NCBI GenBank assembly: GCA_027459605.1
Contig: DAIDHR010000012.1
Span: 1-48,515, forward strand
Reading direction: 5' to 3'
Source: Alphaproteobacteria bacterium
GTDB lineage: Bacteria; Pseudomonadota; Alphaproteobacteria; UBA9655
Length of the DNA stretch: 48,515 nucleotides
Shown: one piece after another, positions 35,662 to 43,346 of the stretch
Position numbering within the stretch: position 1 is the stretch's first letter
Layout: each line of letters starts with the position of its first letter
Program-made: the position numbers and the translations under genes
The notes under the pieces: model-generated
What the model saw: only the letters and a program-made list of their open reading frames with translations
Told to the model about the DNA's origin: nothing
The model's database searches: none

Positions 35662-36846
35662 ATGCAGGCTTGTAAACAGCAAGCAAAAAAAATTAGTTAT
35701 TTTTTATTTTTTCTCCTCGCTCTCGGGGTTACATCTCTGCCGGCTGTCCAAAGAGCCTCCATTGTTATTTGTCCAGAAACAGGAGCTGTCCTTCATGAGT
35801 CTAATGCAGATGCAATAACTCACCCAGCATCTCTTACCAAAATGATGACTCTCTATCTTACGTTTAAAGCTATTCGTGAAAAAAGACTAACTGTCGATCA
35901 AAAAATTCGCGTCTCTAAACATGCTTCACGGCAGGAGCCCACAAGATTAGGCTTAAAGCCAGGAGATACCATCACTGTGAAAAACGCAATCCTTGCTCTT
36001 GCTATCAAGTCCGCTAATGATGCAGCAGTAGCTCTTGCCGAAGAATTAGGAAATGGCTCAGAACCTTACTTTTCTCAAATAATGACCCTCCAAGCCCACA
36101 GATTAGGTATGCAAAATACTGTATTCAAAAATGCATCCGGCTTGCCGAACAAACATCAAATCACAACGGCCAGAGATATGGCTACTCTATCTCAATCACT
36201 CTATAAACACTTCCCCGAGTATTTTAGATTTTTTAAAGTCCAACAGTTTGTTTATAAAGGCCAAACTCATCGCAACCACAACCATCTCTTAGGAAAAATT
36301 AAAGGCGTTGATGGCATTAAAACAGGGTTTATTAATGCCTCGGGTTTTAATTTAGCCGCCTCGATGGTACGCGATAACCGCAGGATCATCGCCGTTGTCA
36401 TGGGAGGAGAAAGCATTAAGGCTCGTGATAAAAAAATGATAACTTTGCTTGAAGCAACCCATGCGCGACTTACAGGCAAAAAATCTTCGCAAAGGGAATA
36501 TCCTTATGCATCAATTGATGACTTGCTCCTCACTTTAGGTTCGTCATCAAATGATGTAGCCTCCTCCTCAAATCAGAAGAGAAATCTAAAAAAAGCAGTT
36601 TATTTGTCGAGACATGGGAAAATTTCTACCCTCGAAACGAAACCCGCATCCCTCAATGACCTATTTACTGAGATCTGCAAGGAGGATGTTTCATCTAAGA
36701 AAAAAGGGAACTCCAAACAACCCTTAAAGAAAAAGAAGTTACAAAAATCCAAGCCTCGACTTACGAAGACTCCTTTAAAAAAGTCCTCCAAGAATAAAAC
36801 AAAAAACAAATTAGTTTATAAGAAAACCAAGAAAAAAAGAAAATGA
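35662..36846 (+). CDS. D-alanyl-D-alanine carboxypeptidase (S11 family, PBP5-like) with Lys-rich tail
   Basis: A 394-residue penicillin-binding protein. Signal peptide to about residue 30. The three active-site motifs are intact: S57-L-T-K60, S117-A-N119 and K220-T-G222. It removes the terminal D-Ala from peptidoglycan stem peptides in the periplasm. Instead of the usual membrane-anchoring helix, the C-terminal 60 residues are extremely rich in Lys and Arg (for example LKKKKLQKSKPRLTK). This may bind the wall or membrane lipids by charge. Its stop overlaps the next start codon (ATGA), so it forms an operon with the two histidine phosphatases. Confidence 0.9.
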   Translation: MQACKQQAKKISYFLFFLLALGVTSLPAVQRASIVICPETGAVLHESNADAITHPASLTKMMTLYLTFKAIREKRLTVDQKIRVSKHASRQEPTRLGLKPGDTITVKNAILALAIKSANDAAVALAEELGNGSEPYFSQIMTLQAHRLGMQNTVFKNASGLPNKHQITTARDMATLSQSLYKHFPEYFRFFKVQQFVYKGQTHRNHNHLLGKIKGVDGIKTGFINASGFNLAASMVRDNRRIIAVVMGGESIKARDKKMITLLEATHARLTGKKSSQREYPYASIDDLLLTLGSSSNDVASSSNQKRNLKKAVYLSRHGKISTLETKPASLNDLFTEICKEDVSSKKKGNSKQPLKKKKLQKSKPRLTKTPLKKSSKNKTKNKLVYKKTKKKRK

Positions 36847-37475
36847 AGATAAAATACGTTACTTATATGATAAGCTTGATCGGCATTCTCTCATCGGAAA
36901 GCCTTGCCATCCCAAAAAATGTAATCATCATCCGCCATGGCGAAAAGACCCCTGGATCTCATTGTCTTGCTCTTCAAGGGCTCGAAAGAGCGGGAGCGCT
37001 CGCCTATTATTTTTCTGGAACGCCTTTTTATAATGAGCCCCCCATTACCCACGTGATAGCAGCCCGGGCCACTGAGCAAGAGAAATCCATTCGCCCTTAT
37101 CAAACCTGCATACCCATTGCAAGTCATCTTCACTTACGCCTGGAGTCTCCTTTTTCAGCAAAAGAAGGGGATGCCCTCGCCCAAGACTTACTTGCAAATC
37201 CAAAATATGAAGGCGGGACGGTTCTTGTCTGCTGGAGTCATGGATCAATTGATAAAATCGTTAAGGCTTTAGGAGGAGAAGACCCCGGCTTCTGGGACGA
37301 GGATATCTTTGATCAAGTCTATATGCTAACCTTCAAAGAAAAAAACAAACCCGTTTTCCAAAGGTTTCTTCAAAAGCTTATGTTCGGGGATCGGAAAACT
37401 TTTCAAGACAAACCCCATCCCCTTCCTTCTATCCCTGTTAAGTGTCCAGCGGCCTCCTTACCATCCCTTCAATAG
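36843..37475 (+). CDS. exported histidine phosphatase family protein (copy 1)
   Basis: A 210-residue histidine acid phosphatase superfamily protein. Signal peptide to about residue 22. The phosphate pocket is R31-H32-G33-E34, with the phosphoaccepting His32, a second Arg at 84 (SIRPYQT) and the second catalytic His133 in CWSHGS. Such enzymes remove phosphate from sugars, lipids or proteins; export places this one in the periplasm or outside. It overlaps the carboxypeptidase gene by four bases and precedes a close paralog, so the pair arose by tandem duplication. The substrate is unknown. Confidence 0.82.
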   Translation: MKIKYVTYMISLIGILSSESLAIPKNVIIIRHGEKTPGSHCLALQGLERAGALAYYFSGTPFYNEPPITHVIAARATEQEKSIRPYQTCIPIASHLHLRLESPFSAKEGDALAQDLLANPKYEGGTVLVCWSHGSIDKIVKALGGEDPGFWDEDIFDQVYMLTFKEKNKPVFQRFLQKLMFGDRKTFQDKPHPLPSIPVKCPAASLPSLQ

Positions 37476-37486
37476 AGGAAAAAAGA

Positions 37487-38110
37487 ATGCGAAAATCATG
37501 GCATATTATAGTGGGACTTTTGGTTGGACTTAATTCACCTCTTTGTGCTGCCCCCAAACATGTTATCCTTATTCGCCATGGCGAAAAAATCCCAGGAGAA
37601 AATCACATTAATTTAAAGGGATTTGAGCGAGCAGAAGCTTTACCCTATTATTTTTCTGGAACCCCCATTTACAATGATCCTCCTATCACCCATATTTTTG
37701 CAACAGCCCTCGAAGAGGCTGATTCGTCCGTAAGGCCGATCCAAACTTGCACTCCTACTGCGAATCATTATAGTCTTCCTTTAAACATTGATTTTAAACA
37801 CACCGCCACACGTGACCTAGCCAATGAGCTTCTGACCAACCCCAAATATGATAACTCAACGGTTCTTGTTTGCTGGAGCCATGGCCACATGCGTGAAATT
37901 GTCACGGCCTTAGGCGCTGAAGATCCCGGAATTTGGGAGAATAACATTTTTGATCAGGTTTACTTTTTAACCTTTGAAGGTAATGACAAACCCAAGTTTG
38001 AAATTTTCTTGCAAAAGCTTATGTTTGGAGATCGGGCAACATTCCAAGACAAAGCCCCTCCCCTTCCTCCCCCAAGCAAAAAGGGTGTTGATGTTGATAT
38101 CGAGCATTAA
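37487..38110 (+). CDS. exported histidine phosphatase family protein (copy 2)
   Basis: A 207-residue paralog of the preceding gene, with matching IRHGEK, YYFSGTPIYNDPPITH, VRPIQTC, CWSHGH and LQKLMFGDRATFQDK segments, so all active-site residues are kept. The signal peptide ends near CAA (about residue 21). The start at 37487 is chosen because GAGGA lies seven bases upstream and it gives a normal signal peptide; an upstream ATG at 37442 lies inside the previous gene. The two differ mainly in the signal peptide and the C-terminal tail. Twelve bases separate it from copy 1. Confidence 0.82.
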   Translation: MRKSWHIIVGLLVGLNSPLCAAPKHVILIRHGEKIPGENHINLKGFERAEALPYYFSGTPIYNDPPITHIFATALEEADSSVRPIQTCTPTANHYSLPLNIDFKHTATRDLANELLTNPKYDNSTVLVCWSHGHMREIVTALGAEDPGIWENNIFDQVYFLTFEGNDKPKFEIFLQKLMFGDRATFQDKAPPLPPPSKKGVDVDIEH

Positions 38111-38141
38111 AAGAAGAATTTGCCATCTTTCTTAGATAACA

Positions 38142-38191
38142 AGATAATTAATCGCACCCTCGAGCATATAGCTCGAGAGCGCCAATTATCT
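38142..38191. repeat. nested inverted repeat between convergent genes
   Basis: Outer arms AGATAATT/AATTATCT (8 bp) enclose CTCGAGC-ATATA-GCTCGAG (7-bp stem). It lies between the converging histidine phosphatase and the gene at 38233, where a bidirectional terminator would sit, though no T run follows. Confidence 0.5.
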
Positions 38192-38232
38192 AAATTCTGG
38201 TCTGATGATGAATTCACAAAGCCCATTATTCC

Positions 38233-38718
38233 TTATTCATCATGAAAACCAGTGTCAGCCAAAATAGCTTTTTCTATGCTTTCAATACTCAATAAGAAAT
38301 CCTCATCGTGAGGACCCGGAATTTTGTTACTTTCTCCTGAATTTGATATAGTTAAAGTACTTGAACTATTATGTCCTTCTTCAGAATTTTCTTCTAAATC
38401 TATCCAACTTTCGTTTATTTTCGCCGTTTGTGAAAGGGATTTATACTGAGAAAACACCCCACCTGTTTTTGAAAAAGTCAGGAAATCCACACTATTTTGA
38501 ATATTTAATTCAGATTCCATTTTCCTATTAAACAGATTTTTTTCAGTTATTCTTCGCTTTTTTCTATTAAACCAATTTTCTTCATTTATTATCCGCTTCT
38601 TTTTTGTACCTATCTCCATCAGTATATCATCATCCAGTGATTCCAAAGTATAGACACAAAAAGCTTCTGAATTTAAAATCAATAAAGAAATAAATCCATA
38701 TCTATATAAATTTTTCAT
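38233..38718 (-). CDS. exported hypothetical protein with basic internal repeat
   Basis: A 161-residue protein, family not recognised. Signal peptide 1-20 (cleavage near EAFC). Residues 38-66 contain an imperfect tandem repeat: KKKRIINEENWFNRK then KRRITEKNLFNRK, strongly basic. The second half is Ser/Glu-rich and probably disordered. The basic pairs look like a bipartite nuclear-import signal, which would make sense only if the protein reaches a eukaryotic cytoplasm; that is speculation. It sits alone, converging with the histidine phosphatase pair. Confidence 0.55.
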   Translation of the reverse strand: MKNLYRYGFISLLILNSEAFCVYTLESLDDDILMEIGTKKKRIINEENWFNRKKRRITEKNLFNRKMESELNIQNSVDFLTFSKTGGVFSQYKSLSQTAKINESWIDLEENSEEGHNSSSTLTISNSGESNKIPGPHDEDFLLSIESIEKAILADTGFHDE

Positions 38719-39064
38719 TTAATTTTCCTTTATTTCCATTGTTTCATATAAATCAGGACCAGAAGAGAATATCAAAAAATTCTTTTGAACTCCTAAATTT
38801 TTGAAAAAAAGGTTCATTGACTTTACTACCGATGTAGTTGAAACTTTTTTAAACTGGGTCTTCCCTTTGCTTCTTTGGCCTCCAATTCTGGTGCCTATAT
38901 TCTTTATGAAAAACCAAAGGAAGAATCAAGAAAAAATTTGTTGCATTACCGCCATCACAACAGATCTGTTTCATTGTTTTTTTACTAAGCTAATAGAATA
39001 TGATATTGTAAAGAACTTTAAAGATAAGACATTAGAGAAGTCCCCTTGATTACCCCGAGTTAAG

Positions 39065-39131
39065 TATACTCTTCGCCTTTCAAGTCTCGCCCTTGGGTAC
39101 CTACCCGAAAATTTGAAATCCTTTGAGTATA
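39065..39131. repeat. TATACTC...GAGTATA palindromic repeat, copy 1
   Basis: A 67-bp unit beginning TATACTCTTCGCCTTTCAAG and ending ATTTGAAATCCTTTGAGTATA; the ends are imperfect inverted repeats. Related units are at 42201-42346 and 43129-43251. Confidence 0.7.
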
Positions 39132-39722
39132 GAAGTGGCTGGTTTGTTCAGTTTATTTTTTATCTATTTTTGCCTTTTCCCTATCTTTCTTATCAAGTAT
39201 AATGATCCCGGGATCACGTAACGTACTTTTTTGTGTTGCAACACGGGTGAAGAGGAAATTATGTCCAGAAGTTCCAAGCTTCTGGGTTTCTACAGCTTGT
39301 TACGCCAAAGCGTAGCAGGACTGGAGAAGACTCGTTTCCTTCTTCCTTTTGCACGCATCTCCATTTAGGAAAAAATCTAAGGGCATAGCTAGCTTCCGGA
39401 CCCTTTCCAAAGATTTCAGCTTCCCCAAAGTGAAATCTGTGCACTTAGATACCTTTCAGATCTATCTCCCACCTAAGGTACTGTGTGATCTATTTCCTCA
39501 GATATCTAAAGAAAATATTGCATAAAATACTAAAAAAGTCAAGAAATTGGGTCGAAATGGCCAATTAAAATTTTTAAGACTACCCTCAAGGGTTGGTACC
39601 TAGCAAGAAATGTGTCTACACCGCTCAAAGTTGCAATTATGAAAATCGTGTGGTTCTTTATGAGAGAACTCGTCTTACCATCGGAGTTATCCTAAAATCC
39701 CCCTTACCCGCTGCTTCGCAGC

Positions 39723-39815
39723 GACCTCTCCCACAATGGGGAGAGGTCATTTATCTCACCTGAAAAATTAACTCTGTCTTTAAGAAAGGATTAAAAATTT
39801 TCATGAGGTGACCCT
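39723..39815. repeat. partial copy of the MITE-like element
   Basis: About 90 bases nearly identical to 31155-31244, in the same orientation, including the CCTCTCCC...GGGAGAGG hairpin and the right terminal repeat TTTTCATGAGGTGACCCT. The left terminal repeat is absent; the sequence before the hairpin differs. Confidence 0.75.
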
Positions 39816-39881
39816 GGTTAAAACCCCTTGAAAAATTATAAAAATGGAATATATCTTTAAAGTACACGTAGGATTTGAAAA

Positions 39882-40463
39882 ATGTCTTTTTTATCATCTC
39901 AATCATTACTTCCCGACTATGTTGTCATTAATGACCCCCTCGCTGAAAATACGGATGTCCTAAGAATCCCCACGGAATTAGTCCAATTCCCCCTTGATGA
40001 AGCAACACGCACTGTTATTCGCCATCTTGAGGCTAAGTTTGATCAAACCGAAAATTGTGGGGGGCTTGCCGCCCCGCAAATTGGTTATAGCAAACGGATT
40101 ATTATTCTTGCTGTTGAGGATGATGAGGAGCTCAAAAAATATCGCCCCGATCTTTCAGATACCTTGCCAAAATCAATATGGATTAATCCCTCATATTCAC
40201 CCTTATCATCAGACAAAACTCTAGATTGGGAAGCTTGTTTCTCGGTTGATAACTTATCTGCTCGCATCCCCAGATATACCCACATTTCATATGAAGCATG
40301 GACACCAGAAGGCGAAAAAGTTTCAGGGACGGCAAAGGGTTACTTGGCCAGGCTTATCCAACACGAGATTGATCATGTTGATGGAAAGTTGTTTATTGAC
40401 CTTGTTCCCGAGGAAGAATGGGTCACTTGGGATGAGATGAGGAAAATGAGGGATAACCCTTAA
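39882..40463 (+). CDS. def: peptide deformylase
   Basis: A 193-residue peptide deformylase, which removes the formyl group from nascent proteins. Motif 1 is GGLAAPQIG (60-68), motif 2 reads EACFS (C119) instead of the usual EGCLS, and motif 3 is QHEIDHVDG (H161, E162, H165). The metal ligands C119, H161 and H165 and catalytic E162 are all present. The Gly-to-Ala and Leu-to-Phe changes in motif 2 mark a divergent subtype, so this may be a second deformylase. It ends two bases from the convergent hflX end. Confidence 0.88.
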   Translation: MSFLSSQSLLPDYVVINDPLAENTDVLRIPTELVQFPLDEATRTVIRHLEAKFDQTENCGGLAAPQIGYSKRIIILAVEDDEELKKYRPDLSDTLPKSIWINPSYSPLSSDKTLDWEACFSVDNLSARIPRYTHISYEAWTPEGEKVSGTAKGYLARLIQHEIDHVDGKLFIDLVPEEEWVTWDEMRKMRDNP

Positions 40464-40465
40464 GT

Positions 40466-41770
40466 TTAAAGAATATCAAACCGTTCCTTATTTTCTGCGG
40501 AAAGTTTAACCTTCATATGAGCCTCGGTTTCATCATCTTCTCTTGACACGACTTCCCCATGGTCATAGAGCCAGGCAATTTTCTTGCCATCAATTAAGGA
40601 AATGGAAAAAAAGTAGGTTTTTTCTTTACTTGCTAGGAAGTTATCGATCTTACCTAAAAGATTAGAAACTCCAGCCCCATCAAGCGCCGATATGACGCAT
40701 TGAGATGGACGGATAGCACGGTGAGCTTGGAAAACAAGTCTTTGAAGTTGAGTTGAATCTAAAAGATCAGATTTATTTAAAATTTCAATCCCATGATCTT
40801 CATAAACTTGCTCTAAGTTTAACTCCTTTAGGACCCTATAAACATCCCGACTTTGAGCTTCCGTTTCAGAATGGGCAATGTCGCGAACATGAAGGATGAG
40901 ATCAGCCTCAACGACTTCTTCCAGGGTTGCTCTAAACGCTGCTACTAAAAGCGTTGGGAGATCTGAAATAAATCCCACAGTATCTGAGAGAATAATCTCT
41001 CGCCCTGAAGGAAGGCGAACGCGCCTCATCGTTGGGTCTAGGGTTGCAAAAAGAAGATGCTCAGCCATGACATTAGCGGATGTCAAGCGATTGAAAAGTG
41101 TAGACTTACCTGCATTGGTATATCCGACTAAGGCAACAACTGGATAAGGGATACGTTTTCTGGCTCTCCTATGGAGGGCACGGGTTCTTTTAACATCCAC
41201 GAGTTCCTTCTTGATTCGCCCAATTCGCTCGTCAATTAAACGGCGATCAAGTTCGAGCTGGGTTTCACCCGGCCCTCCTATAAACCCAAGGCCTCCCCTT
41301 TGTCGCTCCAGGTGAGTCCACGATCTAACGAGGCGGCTTCGTTGATAAGTTAAGGCTGCAAGCTCAACTTGGAGACGCCCTTCGGCTGTACGAGCGCGTG
41401 CCCCGAAGATTTCTAAAATAAGTCCGGTTCGATCAATGACTTTTGCATTCCAAGTCTTTTCTAAATTTCGTTGTTGGACCGGAGAAATGGGAGCATCTAT
41501 AAAAATAACATTAACCTCAAGAGCCTTTAGGGGACCTTTCAAAGAGTCAACATGCCCCTTGCTAATATAAGTTGCAGGGCGGATGGTATGTTGTTTAAAA
41601 AACTCTGACCCTTTAACATTGAGTTGAATTGCTTCTGCTAGACCTTTTGCTTCTTCCAGGCGCGCTTCAGGATCGATGATACGATGAGGACCTTTTACAA
41701 TATACGGGCATACGATAAAAACAGCCCCAGAAGACTTTTGTCCTGGGGCTAGGAAATCAGTACTTTTCAC
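40466..41770 (-). CDS. hflX: GTPase HflX
   Basis: A 434-residue ribosome-associated GTPase. The N-terminal HflX domain (about 15-205) includes the glycine-rich RGGLGFIGGPGETQLELDRR. The GTPase domain starts with the P-loop GYTNAGKS (216-223), followed by LSDTVGFISDLP (G3) and NKSD (G4). HflX splits stalled 70S ribosomes, especially under heat stress. The gene follows hfq by six bases, the classical hfq-hflX operon order. Confidence 0.95.
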   Translation of the reverse strand: MKSTDFLAPGQKSSGAVFIVCPYIVKGPHRIIDPEARLEEAKGLAEAIQLNVKGSEFFKQHTIRPATYISKGHVDSLKGPLKALEVNVIFIDAPISPVQQRNLEKTWNAKVIDRTGLILEIFGARARTAEGRLQVELAALTYQRSRLVRSWTHLERQRGGLGFIGGPGETQLELDRRLIDERIGRIKKELVDVKRTRALHRRARKRIPYPVVALVGYTNAGKSTLFNRLTSANVMAEHLLFATLDPTMRRVRLPSGREIILSDTVGFISDLPTLLVAAFRATLEEVVEADLILHVRDIAHSETEAQSRDVYRVLKELNLEQVYEDHGIEILNKSDLLDSTQLQRLVFQAHRAIRPSQCVISALDGAGVSNLLGKIDNFLASKEKTYFFSISLIDGKKIAWLYDHGEVVSREDDETEAHMKVKLSAENKERFDIL

Positions 41771-41776
41771 TGGCGA

Positions 41777-42034
41777 TTATGCTTCTTCTTGTTCGGTTTC
41801 TTCACCCTCAAAGAGCTGGATTGGATTGATCGGCATGACAGTTGAAATAGCATGCTTATACACAAGCTGCGAGTGGTTATCTCGACGGAGTAAGACAGAA
41901 AAACTGTCAAACCATGTGACAATACCTTGAAGTTTAACCCCATTCACTAAAAAAAGAGTTACGGGTGCTTTTGTTTTTCGTAATTGATTTAGAAAAACAT
42001 CTTGTAAGTTGTTTTGTTTTTCAGCTGCTGACAT
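41777..42034 (-). CDS. hfq: RNA chaperone Hfq
   Basis: An 85-residue Sm-like protein. Sm1 region [21 protein letters not shown] with the conserved Gln (QDVFLN), [20 protein letters not shown], and Sm2 YKHAISTV match Hfq. It forms a hexamer that pairs small RNAs with mRNAs. The C-terminal tail is short and acidic (GEETEQEEA), as in other Alphaproteobacteria. AAAGGGG precedes ATG 42034. Its presence suggests active small-RNA regulation. Confidence 0.96.
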   Translation of the reverse strand: MSAAEKQNNLQDVFLNQLRKTKAPVTLFLVNGVKLQGIVTWFDSFSVLLRRDNHSQLVYKHAISTVMPINPIQLFEGEETEQEEA

Positions 42035-42200
42035 GGGTTCACCCCTTTGTTTTATTAACTATGACCTAATTATTTTACACACGAGGATTCTTTCATGTAT
42101 ATCATGTATGTTCATCCTTTGTTGTGTCTTATTTTATATAATATCAGGGATGTCGTTAAAATTTCGTTAGCAACACCACAAAAAAATGACATTATACATT

Positions 42201-42346
42201 TATACTCTTCGCCTTTCAAGTTTCGGAGGCCTTGCCCCGCCTTCGCGGGGCGGGCTCTTCAGGTCTCGCTCTCTGTCACGTATCTCAATACGCTCATCGC
42301 CTTCGCCTCGAACACCTACCCAAGAACCTAAATTCCTTTGAGTATA
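42201..42346. repeat. TATACTC...GAGTATA palindromic repeat, copy 2
   Basis: A 146-bp unit starting TATACTCTTCGCCTTTCAAG and ending AAATTCCTTTGAGTATA. An inner GC-rich hairpin (GCCCCGCCTTCGCGGGGC) is inserted compared with copy 1. It lies between the hfq promoter region and the end of the HAD gene. Confidence 0.7.
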
Positions 42347-42348
42347 TA

Positions 42349-43002
42349 CTATAGATTTGCAAGAAGTCTTGCAAGTCCCTGACAATCTTTTGCATGGACA
42401 ATATCACTTTGTTTAGAGGCCTCACCATGGCCTACAACAATAGGGACACACCCACTAGCTCGGGCACAGTAAACATCAACGATAGAATCCCCTACAAACC
42501 ACACATCATGCCCAGGAATAATCGAACTATTTTGTAAGGCAGCATAGACCGGGATGGGAGAAGGCTTGTCCTCCTCAAAGTCTCGTGCCCCGACAACCTT
42601 ATCGAAATGAAGTTTCCAACCTATGTGTTCAACTTCTTTACGTAAATGCAAACCATCTTTGTTGCTGACAACTCCCATATAAATATTGAGGCCCTTCACA
42701 TTTTCTAAAAGAAACTCAGCGCCAGGAAGTTTTTTTATTTCTTTCAGGTGAAGTTTATCAACAGTCTCATAAAAAATTCTCTCTCCTTCCTTAAAGTGGT
42801 CTCCAAAAAGGTCCAGGGCTGCATCCCGCATTGAGTGATGAGGTCTGCTCCAGAATTCCTCAATGGAAATTAGAGTAAGCCCTAAGGTTTTTCGTGCTTG
42901 GTTCATGGCCTCAAAAGCTATTTTCCAAGTATCAACAAGTGTGTTATCCCAATCGAATAAGATGGCTTTAGGCAACTTTTTTGGGTAGGGTGCTGGAATC
43001 AT
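42349..43002 (-). CDS. HAD-superfamily hydrolase (phosphoglycolate phosphatase-like)
   Basis: A 217-residue HAD phosphatase. Motif I is DWDNT (D17, D19), motif II is VVSNKDG, motif III the Lys in EDKPSPIP, and motif IV GDSIVD. The helical cap between motifs I and II fits the Gph/beta-phosphoglucomutase subgroup. It hydrolyses a small phosphate ester, such as phosphoglycolate. Motif I reads FDWDNTLVD rather than FDLDGTLVD, a common variant in Alphaproteobacteria. Monocistronic; its end lies three bases from a palindromic repeat. Confidence 0.87.
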   Translation of the reverse strand: MIPAPYPKKLPKAILFDWDNTLVDTWKIAFEAMNQARKTLGLTLISIEEFWSRPHHSMRDAALDLFGDHFKEGERIFYETVDKLHLKEIKKLPGAEFLLENVKGLNIYMGVVSNKDGLHLRKEVEHIGWKLHFDKVVGARDFEEDKPSPIPVYAALQNSSIIPGHDVWFVGDSIVDVYCARASGCVPIVVGHGEASKQSDIVHAKDCQGLARLLANL

Positions 43003-43128
43003 TCTTGGGTCCTTAATCTTAATTGGCCAGATACTGGCGGTGTGTGGGGTTTGCTAATTTTTTTAAATACCTTAGGAATTAAAGGAAACCCTTAAAACTT
43101 ATGTCTATTTTCTTAGAGAATATCACTC

Positions 43129-43251
43129 TAGACTCTTCGCTTCGCCTGTTCCCCGTGTGTTGCCCTTGGGCTCGTCCTCTGACACGTAGGAGAAACATTT
43201 ACAGGGCCATCCTTGAAACCCTGTCCGAAAACTTGAAATTCTTTGAGTATA
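43129..43251. repeat. TATACTC...GAGTATA palindromic repeat, copy 3
   Basis: A 123-bp relative of the other two copies. The left end (TAGACTCTTCGCTTCGCCT) is diverged; the right end CCGAAAACTTGAAATTCTTTGAGTATA matches well. It lies in the 344-base gap before pepA's end, where I see nothing else. Confidence 0.6.
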
Positions 43252-43346
43252 ATTCATTTTAATACTATACCATGAATAGAAACATTTCTCCAGAAAATTC
43301 CATAAGACAGTTCCTCTTATCCATAAACTCGACTAAATTTGACGAG

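Larger units (their letters stand above)
38719..39881. other. long intergenic region with repeats and hairpins, no clear gene
   Basis: About 1,160 bases. A possible TTG-started frame of 82 codons at 38801-39049 has no ribosome site. Contents I can support: a TATACTC-type palindromic repeat (39065-39131), a 14-bp perfect palindrome beside a TATAAT (39198-39216), a run of stable hairpins (39265-39438) and the partial MITE copy (39723-39815). A 35-codon frame starts at 39261 after AGAGGA but has no recognisable product. Confidence 0.5.

Noticed and set aside
38801-39049. 82-codon plus-strand frame with one hydrophobic segment
   Set aside because: It starts with TTG, has no ribosome site and no recognisable domain, and lies in a repeat-rich gap. 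Not strong enough to call.
39259-39444. 61-codon minus-strand frame in the hairpin-rich gap
   Set aside because: No ribosome site or family; it overlaps several stable hairpins and is better explained as noncoding.
42200-42385. 61-codon minus-strand frame
   Set aside because: It lies almost entirely in palindromic repeat copy 2 and has repeat-derived, Arg-rich sequence.
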